Positions 29,601-35,878 of a stretch of 64,000 bases of DNA are shown here, one piece after another. The DNA is from Lentzea kentuckyensis (GTDB lineage Bacteria; Actinomycetota; Actinomycetes; Mycobacteriales; Pseudonocardiaceae). The DNA is taken from assembly GCF_002150765.1 (NCBI RefSeq), contig NZ_MUYM01000003.1, positions 86,317 through 150,316 on the forward strand. The letters run 5' to 3'. The notes beneath the pieces are model-generated. The model was not told the origin of the DNA, made no database searches, and saw only the letters and a program-made list of their open reading frames with translations. Both the position numbers and the translations under genes were made by a program. Each line of letters starts with the position of its first letter. Positions within the stretch are counted from its first letter, which is position 1.

Positions 29601-30372
29601 GGACTCCGGCAACGGCTCCCTCGTCGCCACCGACGAACACCCGTTCTGGGTCGACAGCGAGAACAAGTGGATCCACGCCGAGGACCTGAAGCCGGGCTAC
29701 ACCTTCACCACGGCGGACGGCCGACCGGCGACGGTCACGGGCACGCGTTCGTTCTCGGACGCACGCCGCGTCTACAACCTGACCGTTGACGGCCTGCACA
29801 CGTACTTCGTGGCTGCGGGTGCGGTAAGCCTGCTCACTCACAACAGCGACGCGGACCACTACCCGCTGCTCGGCCAGGGCTGCCCGATCAACCCGGTGCC
29901 CAAGGGGCCGGAGGGTGGCAAGGCCGCGCCTCGCGAGATGGGTGCGGGACCGGCTGACTGGGATGCCGATCGCGACCTGACTTCGCGGCTCTGGGAGGCC
30001 ACGGGCTGGCTGAAGAGCTTCGGAATCAGTCATCCAGGCGGAGGAAAGCAGCGTTCGTACGTCGCTGGTGTCAGGCGCTCGGACGGTGCGATCGCGCTGT
30101 CGACGTCAGGCAGCCTTCAAGGGTTCAACGGCAATGCCTCGTGCGGTGTCTCGCACTGTGCGGAGGGCAATGTCGTGCACCTGCTCGGAGGCGATGCGAG
30201 GAATGTCGTCATGACGGTCGCCTACCAGTTCAAGAGGAACGACGCGGGGCTGTACGTCCGGAACGTCAGCCCTGTGTGCCACCTGTGCCAGGAGCAGTAC
30301 CCGCCGTCGAACTTCGGCCCGGGGGTCTACGGTGAGAGGGGCGGCAACTGGCAGCGGAAAGGCCTTGGGTGA
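20626..30372 (+). CDS. Rhs/YD-repeat polymorphic toxin with Hint domain and C-terminal deaminase
   Basis: 3248 residues from the ATG at 20626. An N-terminal membrane or signal segment (about 14-36) is followed by secreted beta-rich regions. A DUF6531-like segment lies near 758 (FDPIAGNYTTAA) and a LamG-like domain at about 990-1190. YD repeats run to about 2560, and the RHS core lies near 2562-2642 (YDPWGKV, GARWYEPSSGAFVSRD, FDPNG). Next come a pre-toxin helical segment, a Hint autoprocessing domain at about 2929-3075 (NSFSGETLV start, TDEHPFWV, LLTHN end) and a 170-residue toxin. The toxin has the zinc-deaminase signature C3178-A-E and C3218-x-x-C3221, as in YwqJ/SCP1.201-type toxins. It probably deaminates nucleic acid in a rival cell after release from the Rhs shell. 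Target and delivery are inferred. A GTGA overlap couples it to the immunity gene. Confidence 0.92.
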   Translation: MAGRRAGRFRAPKYLVPLLGLLLTVTLVIGVAGPGFTALMPWFDGGARELAEQLEKARGLASTQDAGTADGLPSEVDSREGNLGMPESEQSKHARPKFQKPGDGARNVASVAQGPTNRTGFDAKTSVPNERSRNETTYRNADGTLTTEFSESAVNYRKPDGSWAPIDPSLVPENGRWRNKADGVGLNLAGRADAPDLVTIKLDDAHEFGYGLGGARGTAGVQSGTTVTYAGVADHTDLKVESVPGGAKEVLVLHDRAAARVWNFPLRLKGLTAKVVEGSVVLSDGSGRERLSIPPGFMTDSASRTQDAAPAQSYGVRYEITDNGRNLRMSLDAAWLDDPARVYPVVVDPTVFEGKAEARQIRPGASPITNPSDLIVGNGHTALVRFPSVGSVLRNHVIFSASMQLVNYDSTTCAPQPIVVKSVAGDWTSGGNAGPSLGGPVGGGVFSHGFMSVGQTRSACPAAPELLYLDSAVPLVQGWANGGANNGFALQAGNQGSGSQWKKIVGIGTANPPKLYVTHSPYNAQYRIDQPIPAPPLTSQQDGKIKVWVRNNGANAWDPGNYDLAYKVFNADTQALVAINRAAGLPGTVPVGGEVTLDATIGKLPYGRYIFDFTMRHGTTTFTDEQVAPARVTLEVFNVPPVVTEQYPPAGQSVETLRPQLWAKGEDHENDNLNYKFQICEKDEAGNPVACFDSGYVAPVYWTVPENKLRWDRVYYWRAYVHDGTSESEALGFSALITSVPQPEITSRMGNAPYTGNGLGFDPIAGNYTTAAIDAAAATAGPELNVARTYNSLDPRAKLTFGSGWTTRYDMRVVPDDDGSGNVVLTYPDGQQVRFGKNPDNTFTPPPGRAATLIRGASDWQLVDKDRTVYGFGNDGSLMSIKDSAGRLVELEYTGGQLSKAVSRTSNRSLFFTWNAAKTHVEYVRTEQVDGAALEWKYVYDADQLREVCDPTGKCTRYNYEKGSHYRSTILDSRPDSYWRLGEATGESAGSQISVKLGKDTAKFTGVADNNRQQTGALNSSDDRAVRLGDGSHVALPEKSVNKHRDLAVELWFKTTSAGPLVGYQDKAVGEMPGRGVPMLYVGSDGKVRGQFWHGAIDPITSTGTVTDNNWHHVVLSGSVASQTLFLDGKQVGTRTGPIDHALLQFAQVGSANTTGTYPGISSGRTNFSGFVDEVAFYARPLGLSQVATHYAAQAAGDQITEVSLPSLTRTAARISYDAVHDRMREYVDSDGGRWQLGVPTVGGNEENIIRSVRVVDPGGRPQYYDFDGLKGRILRQVTPIGATVRPEDMIGRDCTTNADGIAQCDGLVVALGVRLFGYDESGFQQTVRDEIGNSATLVHDDRGNLIRKVSCREENNCQTTYYTYQAPTADPTDPRTDKLLETRDARSSGPADNTYLTASRYTDFGDLEQETNPDGGSTFHRYTDGTSNAYGSTTAKEPARLLKSTSDPRGATTVNTYYANGDLAETKSPSGLRTVFTYDVLGRKKTATEYSDAVPQGATTSYKYDKLGRVTEVTYPATKNAVTGQTHVETAKTEYDADGNTTVAELVDSADSGNPRRSTFEFDEFGRMVKTVGPEGNEASFGYDVFGNRTWAIDANGAKTSYTYTARNKIAQVRLSGYHGKAITPGATGFEPLDPDEPLPDLVLESNQYDHTGKLAVQVDAMGRRTEYSYYADGLVKEIRAKADSKIGTPSIPIQQNTYDAAGNLTRQIGMGGKVVAHEVDATGRLKSTIQEPDTLRRRIDYTYDLSGNITQVVRSGAHSNSGQFTASFSEIVDFEYDAYGRQTKETLRGGGNGLIITRKKYDQRDLVTSVIAPRGNVSGAVEADHTTEYKYDERGRTTSSISPPVTTEEYGKAPSVTRPTATTGYNAFGDATEIRNPAGGVMKIAYDKAGRSVRTESPSYQAPGSSTPTVGVVSVEYDAMGHAVKTTDPAGASIWMYYDQRGRMVEKRDPDPDARTTPGGSWRYSYTHNGDLLSTEDPTGGTTLSTYDQFGRPVTQSVLETKPQPAAFETKLTYDAKGNLETVTSPKNDVTRFGYDTLGQKTSVTDPAGVVAQLGYDSFGNQVYTRDAQGRASYRKLDQAGNNVQDVNLAPNGQILRSAKYTYDIAGNMLTATDPLGKVTKSTYDALGQRTTLEEPVSATESITTSYGYDTSGRRTRVTDGRGNATFYTYNALGKPESVIEPSTATHPNAADRTFTTAYDATGKPTVMTAPGGVTRTREYDGLGRLRKETGAGAAASTSERQVSYDLVGRPTSVSAPGGSNTYSYNTRGLLTSATGPSGDASFGYDEAGRLTTRTDAAGTSSFSYVNGRLNSAQDGVSGALVAFGYNAAGMVETMNYGAGRVRTFGYDDLGRETSDVTKNSTGAVLASVGYEYDLADRLKKKTTAGTAGAGEQTYGYDDLGRMTSWTSGGVTTEYGWDKSGNRIRNGAKTSTFDERNRVLSDGDYTYKYSARGTRESRTSSGFEEKFEFDAFDRLVKVGSATYTYDGLDRAVSRGSKVFKYSGPDQDPVSDSDTVFGRGVGGELLSLSSGADKRLLLSDKHGDVVGGLDASAATLKDSAAYDPWGKVTASSGAKRAVGFQGDWTDPDSGHVNMGARWYEPSSGAFVSRDSVDQGGPGSGGFNRYAYGVGSPVNGFDPNGHNWFSDAVSWVGDNISTVGHTALDVAGLVPGLGEIADGINAVWYLAEGNYTDAALSAAGMIPFGGWGATAAKWGNRGLDAVRRGDNVPTPRTPDAPHPRRPDGPNAGKGPDGMPMKKVDTPNASKSLPDPRKLAAEAAAKRAAAAAAAYQAAVRRTVAAKAAVARAVKSNPIPTLKAALKPRIANAKNIISAMPNAPARIVQTAVTNVQDLNKVYETIKTAILGVGKEVVKEAAQAQVAETLATMGVPYAEDILDLAGGGRKKKRTGDKGKEAKQEASGGAGCRTSYDSNSFSGETLVLLASGKRKPIASMSIGDVVMATDPTTGIAAAKTVTDVRSHVADRKLYEITVSADSGNGSLVATDEHPFWVDSENKWIHAEDLKPGYTFTTADGRPATVTGTRSFSDARRVYNLTVDGLHTYFVAAGAVSLLTHNSDADHYPLLGQGCPINPVPKGPEGGKAAPREMGAGPADWDADRDLTSRLWEATGWLKSFGISHPGGGKQRSYVAGVRRSDGAIALSTSGSLQGFNGNASCGVSHCAEGNVVHLLGGDARNVVMTVAYQFKRNDAGLYVRNVSPVCHLCQEQYPPSNFGPGVYGERGGNWQRKGLG

Positions 30373-30881
30373 GTTCTGACCTGGTTGAACTGGAGATCCT
30401 TCGCCACGACTGGGCTGCCATGACCTGTGGCTGTGGCAGCTCGGCGCAGCACCTCCAGGAAGATCTGCTTGACCTGGCCGGTGCAGGAAAGGCAACGAAC
30501 CTTTCAGAGCACCTGCTGCCTGCGGGCGAGGTGCTGGTGGAGGTGTCGCTGCCGGCTCTGAGGGTGCTCCTGGCGATCATCGCGAGTGATCCGCCGGGGG
30601 CCGCTCGGCTCGAGTGCTACTGGCTGGTCACGGGTCTGGTCGGCAACAACGTCTCTCGAGGAGAGGGCGACCTGATGCCGGCCATGCGCGCGGCGGCACG
30701 GGAAGCGCTGTGGGTGTTCTACGCGGAAGTCTTGTCGGGACGGAGCGCGGGCATGGCCGGCTACGCGTTCGAGATCCTCTACCTGCTCGAGGAGGACGAG
30801 GATCGCCTGGAGGACCTGCGCAACGTGGCTGATCGCCGGTTGCCCAATGACATTCACTCCGGCGGGTACAAGCACGAGTGA
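30369..30881 (+). CDS. Putative immunity protein for the Rhs deaminase toxin
   Basis: 170 residues, GTG start overlapping the toxin stop (GTGA), the usual arrangement for toxin/immunity pairs. No signal peptide or membrane segment; it is predicted mostly helical and acidic (for example YLLEEDEDRLEDL), as expected for a cytosolic protein that binds a toxin domain. I do not recognise a named immunity family. Function is assigned from position only. Confidence 0.65.
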   Translation: MSSDLVELEILRHDWAAMTCGCGSSAQHLQEDLLDLAGAGKATNLSEHLLPAGEVLVEVSLPALRVLLAIIASDPPGAARLECYWLVTGLVGNNVSRGEGDLMPAMRAAAREALWVFYAEVLSGRSAGMAGYAFEILYLLEEDEDRLEDLRNVADRRLPNDIHSGGYKHE

Positions 30882-30990
30882 CGAAGAATCGGCGGGGTCA
30901 CCTTTCACCGGGTGGCCCCGTCTTCGCTCAGGCCGTGTGCTGTTCGGCGCGGTCGTTCGCCGGGAGGAACTGGCGCGATCTCGCTATGAC

Positions 30991-31110
30991 CGGTGTGGCC
31001 CAGAACCGCACCCAATACCCGGCCGCGTGTGCCCGCGACACGATGCCGTGGAGTTTCTCCCGCTCGGACACCGGCATGACGCGCGTGCTCACTCGTAGCG
31101 TCAAGCGCAC
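30991..31110 (-). pseudogene. Fragment of a secreted PI-PLC/GDPD-like phosphodiesterase
   Basis: About 40 codons on the minus strand read VRLTLRVSTRV, then EREKLHGIVSRAHAAG and WVRFWATP. This matches the late beta-strand of bacterial calcium-dependent phosphatidylinositol phospholipase C-like proteins (pattern L..IV..AHAAG..VRFWATP). Homology is lost on both sides, and the active-site region and the expected following D-x-I-N-T-D block are absent. It is a relic rather than a gene. The family call rests on remembered motif pattern. Confidence 0.5.
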
Positions 31111-31133
31111 CGGTTGTTAGGGCCGGACGGGCG

Positions 31134-31307
31134 GTCAGCGCAGAGCTAATCGAACTGCCAGCGTCCAACCTGGCGTTCGCGGCCAATTTGCAGACGGCGG
31201 TGGGCTCGCTGCAGGACGTGGCGGCGATCATCAAGGCGGGCAATCCGGACAGAATGGCGAGGCTCTGCGGAGAACTCGGGACAGAGCTGAAGTACGACAA
31301 AGCGTAA
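31134..31307 (+). pseudogene. 3' remnant of a serine recombinase gene
   Basis: An open stretch with no start codon ends at the TAA at 31305. Its last 33 codons (SLQDVAAIIKAGNPDRMARL and the following GELGTELKYDKA) align without gaps to the tail of the recombinase ending at 44111 (ALGNVRAMTRRGEPDELQKL, EKLGLETVYNAE), with about 11 identities, including G-x-P-D and L-G-x-E. The upstream catalytic and zinc-ribbon parts are missing. Evidence of an earlier integrative element at this locus. Confidence 0.5.
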
Positions 31308-31524
31308 GAGGCCGTCTATGCGACGACCTCTCCGCGTGTTGTTAACGCTCGTGTCCGAGGAGCACGCTAAGCACACGCTTCGACGTGAGGTGAGCCCGTC
31401 CCGCGTGTACTCGGGGCTGGGACTGGGACTGGGGCAGCGGGACGGCCGGAACCTCACATCTGCCTGCTCCTCCTTGCGGTCGAGAGCGACCGTGTCCGCA
31501 TCAGTACCGGTCCCGGCACGCGGA

Positions 31525-34500
31525 TCACGGCACCACCACCGGGCAGGCGGTGGCGCCGCTCGTCGCGCAGCTGACGCGGCCGACGATCGCCGGGCTGATC
31601 GGCGAGTTCGCGGCGATGTGGTCGGCCAGCACCTGGTCCATGATGCCCCTGGTGGTCACGCGGCTGGAGAAGTTCGGGTAACCGTCGCCGCCGTTGGACA
31701 TGAAGTCGTTCTCCGCCAACGAGTACGTCGCCGCAGCTGTCAGGTCCACCGCCGCGCCGGTGCACGACCCGTCTGCGGCCTGCCGCACCGCGGACACCAC
31801 GCGTGACCCGGCGGGAGCCGAGATGTCGTAGGTGAAGCAAAGTCCGGACACCTCGGGGAAGCGGCCATTGGCGCCCGGCATCTGTGAGACACCGTTCTCC
31901 AGCATGCTCTTGAGCTCGGCGCCGTTGACGGTCAGCGTCGTCACGATGTTGCCGAACGGCAGCACACCCAGCACCTGGCCGCGCGTGATCGGGTACGGCG
32001 GCGGGGTGAAGGCCGGGCAGAAGTCGTTCGGGTTGTCCGTCGTCGGGCACGTCAGGTCGGCGCGCAGGCCGCCGGAGTTCGTGATGGCGAACTCCACGCC
32101 GTACGTGAGCCGCATCGCGTCGGTGACCGTGTTGCCCACCAACGACTCGCATGTGCGCCCCGCGCCGTTGCCGCACGCGTCGGCGCGCGGGATGACGCGG
32201 GTGGCGCTGCCGATCACCGTGCTGAGGACCGGTGCGAGCTGCGCGTTGAGATCGTTGATGCGGCCCTGGATCGCGGGATCGGCGGTGATACCGATGTCCC
32301 ACGGCTTGTGGAAGTCCGCGGTCTTGTAGACGACCTGCTTGGAGCGCGTGTCGACGACCAGGCGTACGCGGGTGAACCGGAGACCTTTGCTGCGGTTCTC
32401 CGTCACCAGCACGCCGTTCGAGCGCGTTGCGGCAACCTGGAAGTCGGTGTGGTCGCCCAGAACGGCGTCCACGTTGGACACGTTGTCGGCCAGGTTCACC
32501 ACCGGACCGGTCGGGGAGGTGATCGTGCCCGCCGTCGCGCCGAGGTGGCCGAGTGCCACGATCGCGTTGACACCACGGGACTTCAGCCGTGCGGCCTCCG
32601 CGTTCACGGCGGCTGTCGAGTTGGTCAGCTGGAACGGGGCGATCGCGCCGGGCGCGGTCAGCTCCAGCAGGTCGTCGTTGGAGAAGCCGACGATGCCGAG
32701 CTTGACGCCGCCGAAGGTGTCCACCACGGCCGACGGGGCCCACTCGCGCGGGGTCCTGCCCGCCGAGTCCACGATGTTGGCGGAGAGGAACCTGTACTGC
32801 GCCAACGGGATCAGGGTTTCGCGCAGGTACGCCTGGCCCTTGTCGAAGTTGTGGTTGCCGAGCCCGTCGAAGGTGAAGCCCATGGCGTTCATCAGCTCGA
32901 TGGTCGGTTTGTCGCCGAAGAACGCGGAGATCGGCGGGGTCGCGCCCACCGAGTCGCCGCCGGCGACGGTGATCGAGCCGTTGGTGGCCTCCGCGCGGTA
33001 CACGTCGAACCACGGCTTCAAGAACGCCGAACCGCCGATGCCGAACATCGGGTCGGCACCGCCCGGAACCGTGTCGGCGGCCTCGCTCAGCGGCACCAGC
33101 TGGCCGTGGTAGTCGCTGATGTTCAGCACGGTCAGCTCTCTCAGCGAGCCGGGCTGCGGCAGCAGCGAGTACAGGACGCGGCCGCGCGCGTTCAGCGGGC
33201 CGGGCACGCCGAGCAGCAGCGCCATGGTCGGTGCCAGGTCGATCGCCCGGACACCGGCCAGCGGGCTCTGCTTGCGGATACCAGGACCCGATGCGATGAA
33301 GACGGCGTGCATGTTCACGCCGTGCGCCAAGTCCACCAGGTCCGGGAGGTAGCCGTGCTGACCGAAGAACTGACTGAACGCGATCAGCTGGCCCGGAGTC
33401 GCGGCGTCGAACTGGTACGGCGGGCGGGTCACCACGACCACGTCGCCGGAACGTGACGGGTGCAGTGAGTCGGAGCCGTCTACGTTGCGCAGCTCCTCCT
33501 TCTTCATCACCTTCAGCACGACCTGCTTGCCGTTGTGCGTCAGGCCGCTGAAGGCGTTGATGATGTGGGTGCGCACGGCCTCGTAGTCGGCCGCGGGCAC
33601 CACGCCGCCCGGATCGCGGCCGGCGAGCGAGATGTAGATCTGTGCGGTCCCACCGGCGTAGCAGGCCTTCGCCTTCGTTGCACCACTCGCCGCGGCCCGG
33701 CAGTTGCCGGACTGCTCGGCGCCCTGCAAGCCCGCGTCGGCGAGCACCTTGCCCGCGTTGAGCGCGTACCACTGCGGCGCGAACCCGTGGTCGCTGGCCG
33801 CCATCGTCGTCGGGTTGCCGCCCATCAACGCGCGGGCGTGCGCGAGTTTGGCGTCCGCCTCGTGGTAGGCCGCACGGAGGTAGCCCTCGCGGATCGACAG
33901 ACGGTCGTCCTTCACGCCGTCGCCGTTGACGTCGTCGAAGTACGGGTTCGCCGCACCGTCCATGTCGGTCGGGACGGTGAGCCCGAGGAACTGGTGCGAG
34001 AACTCGTCGGTCACCGGGTAGCCGACCTGTGCGAGCTGGGTGTCCGGCTGCAGCGTGCCCAGCACGTACTGAAGCACCGCGTCGCCGTGGGCCTTCTCCA
34101 GGTTCAGCCCCTGCTGGACGTAGGTGTCCTCGTCGATGATCCGCGCCTCCAGCGGCGCGAAGTCCGCGGCCACCGCGGTCGGCACGTTCTCGGCGAGGTA
34201 CTTCTCCAGCCGGTCCTCCCCGGCGCCACCCGCGGGCAGCGCGTTGCACGCCGCCGTGCCGCAGGTGGCGATCAGACGCTCGACCGAGGTGAAGTACAGC
34301 TTGAACGACGACAGGTCGGACGCGAGGCCGATCAGCTTCGTGTAGAAGCCCGCCGCCTGCCCGGCGCGTGCGCCGATCAGCCCGTCCGCGCCGCGCAGCT
34401 TGACCTCCTTGAAGTCGCCCTGCGTCAACGCCACGGCCTGCGAGGCGTCTTTGCCCGCGTTCGCCGGAGTCATCAGCACGCGGTCGTACGCCGCGGCCCC

Positions 34501-35232
34501 GTCCACGTTCGCGTCGAACACGTAGATGTCGTAGGTCCGCGTCGGGTTCTGCGCCGCGGACGTCGTCACGATGGTCACGCTGGTCTGCTTCGGCGGTGCC
34601 GCGGGATCACCGGCGGGCACGTTCGTCCAGCCGTCGGCCGGGCTGAACGCCGCGACCTGGTACGACAACCCGAACGCCGCCGCGCCCGCCTGCTCGTCCG
34701 GCACCACCGGTGCCGTCAACACGCCGCGCGTGGAGAAGAAGTTGGCGAAGTCCACGGTCGGGCCCGCGATCTTCGCGGCCGCACCGCCCACCCAGTCGAT
34801 CTGCGCGACCTTCTTGCCCGCCCGTTCGGCGCTGGCGGCCAGGGTGTCCGCCTGCAGCACCCCGGTACCGGAGAACGACGTGCGGTTGCTGAAGTTCGGC
34901 TCGCCGGTCCGGTGGAACGTGTTGTTCGTCGAACCGTGTTCACCGGGGTAGGTGCCCGTGGCCATCGTGTACCAGCCAACGCCCGTGTTGGGCGGGAAAG
35001 CCTGGACCATGCCGTTCGCACCCTTGACGCCGTCGGCCATCAACTTCGCGTACGTGGGCATGGCGCCCGCGGCCGCGTACTTGTCGACCAGATCGGGCCG
35101 CATGCCGTCCGAGGCGAAGAACACGGCCCGCGCCGCGGCTCCGACGACGGGCGCCGCCGTGGCGGTGACGGGAGGGGACACGGCCACCAGCGGAACGACA
35201 GAGGCCAGAGCGACTAGGCGGGTGCGGAGCAT
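31525..35232 (-). CDS. Secreted fusion of alkaline-phosphatase-superfamily phosphodiesterase and 5'-nucleotidase
   Basis: 1235 residues; signal peptide 1-27 (ATAAP cleavage) from an ATG with GGAGGG 8 nt upstream. The N-terminal part (about 36-690) is a nucleotide pyrophosphatase/phosphodiesterase-type domain: [11 protein letters not shown] metal site, [19 protein letters not shown] with the nucleophile Thr region, and [10 protein letters not shown]. The C-terminal part (about 700-1220) is a UshA-like 5'-nucleotidase: metallophosphatase motifs [24 protein letters not shown] and GDHTD, then the C-terminal substrate domain ([24 protein letters not shown]). One extracellular enzyme could cut nucleotide diesters and then release phosphate from the nucleotide. 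No phosphate-control box was identified. Flanked on both sides by recombinase 3' remnants. Confidence 0.88.
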   Translation of the reverse strand: MLRTRLVALASVVPLVAVSPPVTATAAPVVGAAARAVFFASDGMRPDLVDKYAAAGAMPTYAKLMADGVKGANGMVQAFPPNTGVGWYTMATGTYPGEHGSTNNTFHRTGEPNFSNRTSFSGTGVLQADTLAASAERAGKKVAQIDWVGGAAAKIAGPTVDFANFFSTRGVLTAPVVPDEQAGAAAFGLSYQVAAFSPADGWTNVPAGDPAAPPKQTSVTIVTTSAAQNPTRTYDIYVFDANVDGAAAYDRVLMTPANAGKDASQAVALTQGDFKEVKLRGADGLIGARAGQAAGFYTKLIGLASDLSSFKLYFTSVERLIATCGTAACNALPAGGAGEDRLEKYLAENVPTAVAADFAPLEARIIDEDTYVQQGLNLEKAHGDAVLQYVLGTLQPDTQLAQVGYPVTDEFSHQFLGLTVPTDMDGAANPYFDDVNGDGVKDDRLSIREGYLRAAYHEADAKLAHARALMGGNPTTMAASDHGFAPQWYALNAGKVLADAGLQGAEQSGNCRAAASGATKAKACYAGGTAQIYISLAGRDPGGVVPAADYEAVRTHIINAFSGLTHNGKQVVLKVMKKEELRNVDGSDSLHPSRSGDVVVVTRPPYQFDAATPGQLIAFSQFFGQHGYLPDLVDLAHGVNMHAVFIASGPGIRKQSPLAGVRAIDLAPTMALLLGVPGPLNARGRVLYSLLPQPGSLRELTVLNISDYHGQLVPLSEAADTVPGGADPMFGIGGSAFLKPWFDVYRAEATNGSITVAGGDSVGATPPISAFFGDKPTIELMNAMGFTFDGLGNHNFDKGQAYLRETLIPLAQYRFLSANIVDSAGRTPREWAPSAVVDTFGGVKLGIVGFSNDDLLELTAPGAIAPFQLTNSTAAVNAEAARLKSRGVNAIVALGHLGATAGTITSPTGPVVNLADNVSNVDAVLGDHTDFQVAATRSNGVLVTENRSKGLRFTRVRLVVDTRSKQVVYKTADFHKPWDIGITADPAIQGRINDLNAQLAPVLSTVIGSATRVIPRADACGNGAGRTCESLVGNTVTDAMRLTYGVEFAITNSGGLRADLTCPTTDNPNDFCPAFTPPPYPITRGQVLGVLPFGNIVTTLTVNGAELKSMLENGVSQMPGANGRFPEVSGLCFTYDISAPAGSRVVSAVRQAADGSCTGAAVDLTAAATYSLAENDFMSNGGDGYPNFSSRVTTRGIMDQVLADHIAANSPISPAIVGRVSCATSGATACPVVVP

Positions 35233-35412
35233 GGCAGATCCCTCCAGGTGCCTGCCCCGACCCGCCCAAAGCTTAGGTCCGTTCGCGCGGTCTCACCTAC
35301 GGCCGAACGACCCTGTTATCCCCGACAGCAGCACCCCTCAGAGGTGAGGCCAGCTCCGTGATGGCCGGCTGGTTCGGAGGCGAAGCGCTGAATGTAGGGA
35401 TCGTCTACAACG

Positions 35413-35451
35413 CAATGGGCCGGATGCTCGATGTGAGCATCCGGCCCATTG
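35413..35451. repeat. Perfect 17-bp hairpin inside the recombinase remnant
   Basis: Arms CAATGGGCCGGATGCTC and GAGCATCCGGCCCATTG with a 5-nt loop. The homologous position near 44042-44072 also folds (AGGGCGGACGCTC with GAGCATCCGCCCT, one mismatch). The arms differ between copies in a compensating way (GGCCGG/CCGGCC versus GGGCGG/CCGCCC). It may be a transcription terminator or part of the attachment site. Confidence 0.7.
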
Positions 35452-35502
35452 GTAGGGATGAAGCAAGTGTCCGAGAAGCGACTTGCTCTCTATCCCTACG
35501 CC
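35452..35502. repeat. Decayed attachment-site copy (tRNA-Leu 3'-end-like)
   Basis: Matches 44078-44122, which covers the tRNA-Leu 3' end, in blocks: TAGGGAT, AAGC, GTGTCCGAGA, GACTTG and CCCTACGCC. The middle (T-loop region) differs and is longer here, so it is not a tRNA. It also forms nested inverted repeats (GTAGGGAT/ATCCCTAC and AGCAAGT/ACTTGCT). Best read as a degraded far end of an element inserted at tRNA-Leu, or as the scar of an older one. Confidence 0.5.
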
Positions 35503-35878
35503 TCGACTTCGGCTGAGGACGGTCGTTGACTTGTCCTGTCGTCCCATGATGCGTACGCGGTTTGGGACGGGTCGGCGGGACAGCCAGAACCTGGCATCTA
35601 TCAGGGGCAACAACTCTGATTGGCGAGTGTGGGACAAGCCGGGAGACCTGTCCCACACTCGCACGGCTGGCTGTAGGTTCCGGCTCTTCAGGCGTCGTCT
35701 TGGGCAGGACAGGACATGCTGGTTGGCAACGTGTCGAACTGGTGTTCGTTCGTCCGGCGAGCCGCAGGCAGGATCGAGGCGCGACGGAGCACACTGGACG
35801 GGTTCAGGTGCTGGTCGACGTCGAGCGTCCACTTTCTACGGACGCCCACGCAGCACCCCGTAGGCGCTGGGGTTCAAC

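Larger units (their letters stand above)
30882..31524. other. Gene-debris region between immunity gene and phosphatase gene
   Basis: No intact gene. It holds two recognisable fragments, described separately: a minus-strand phospholipase-like piece and a plus-strand recombinase tail. The last 200 nt before 31525 show nothing I can identify. Small ORFs here have no ribosome sites. Confidence 0.6.
35397..35516 (+). pseudogene. 3' remnant of a second serine recombinase gene
   Basis: Codons from 35403 read VYNAMGRMLDVSIRPIGRDE, then ASVREAT, and closely match the end of the recombinase at 44.1 kb (VYNAEGRTLDASIRPDVRDK, AGVREGT). The reading frame continues to a TGA at 35514. No upstream part survives; the phosphatase gene starts 165 nt to the left. 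As in the better-preserved copy, the gene end overlaps a tRNA-Leu-3'-like sequence, so this is an old element end. Confidence 0.7.

Noticed and set aside
30847..31120. Small plus-strand ORFs after the immunity gene as extra immunity genes
   Set aside because: No ribosome sites or domain sense; they overlap the antisense phospholipase relic and read as low-complexity Arg/Ser/Pro sequence.
35452..35502. Second tRNA-Leu gene at the left element end
   Set aside because: Only short 3'-like blocks match. The T-loop is altered and the acceptor 5' strand and anticodon arm are absent.
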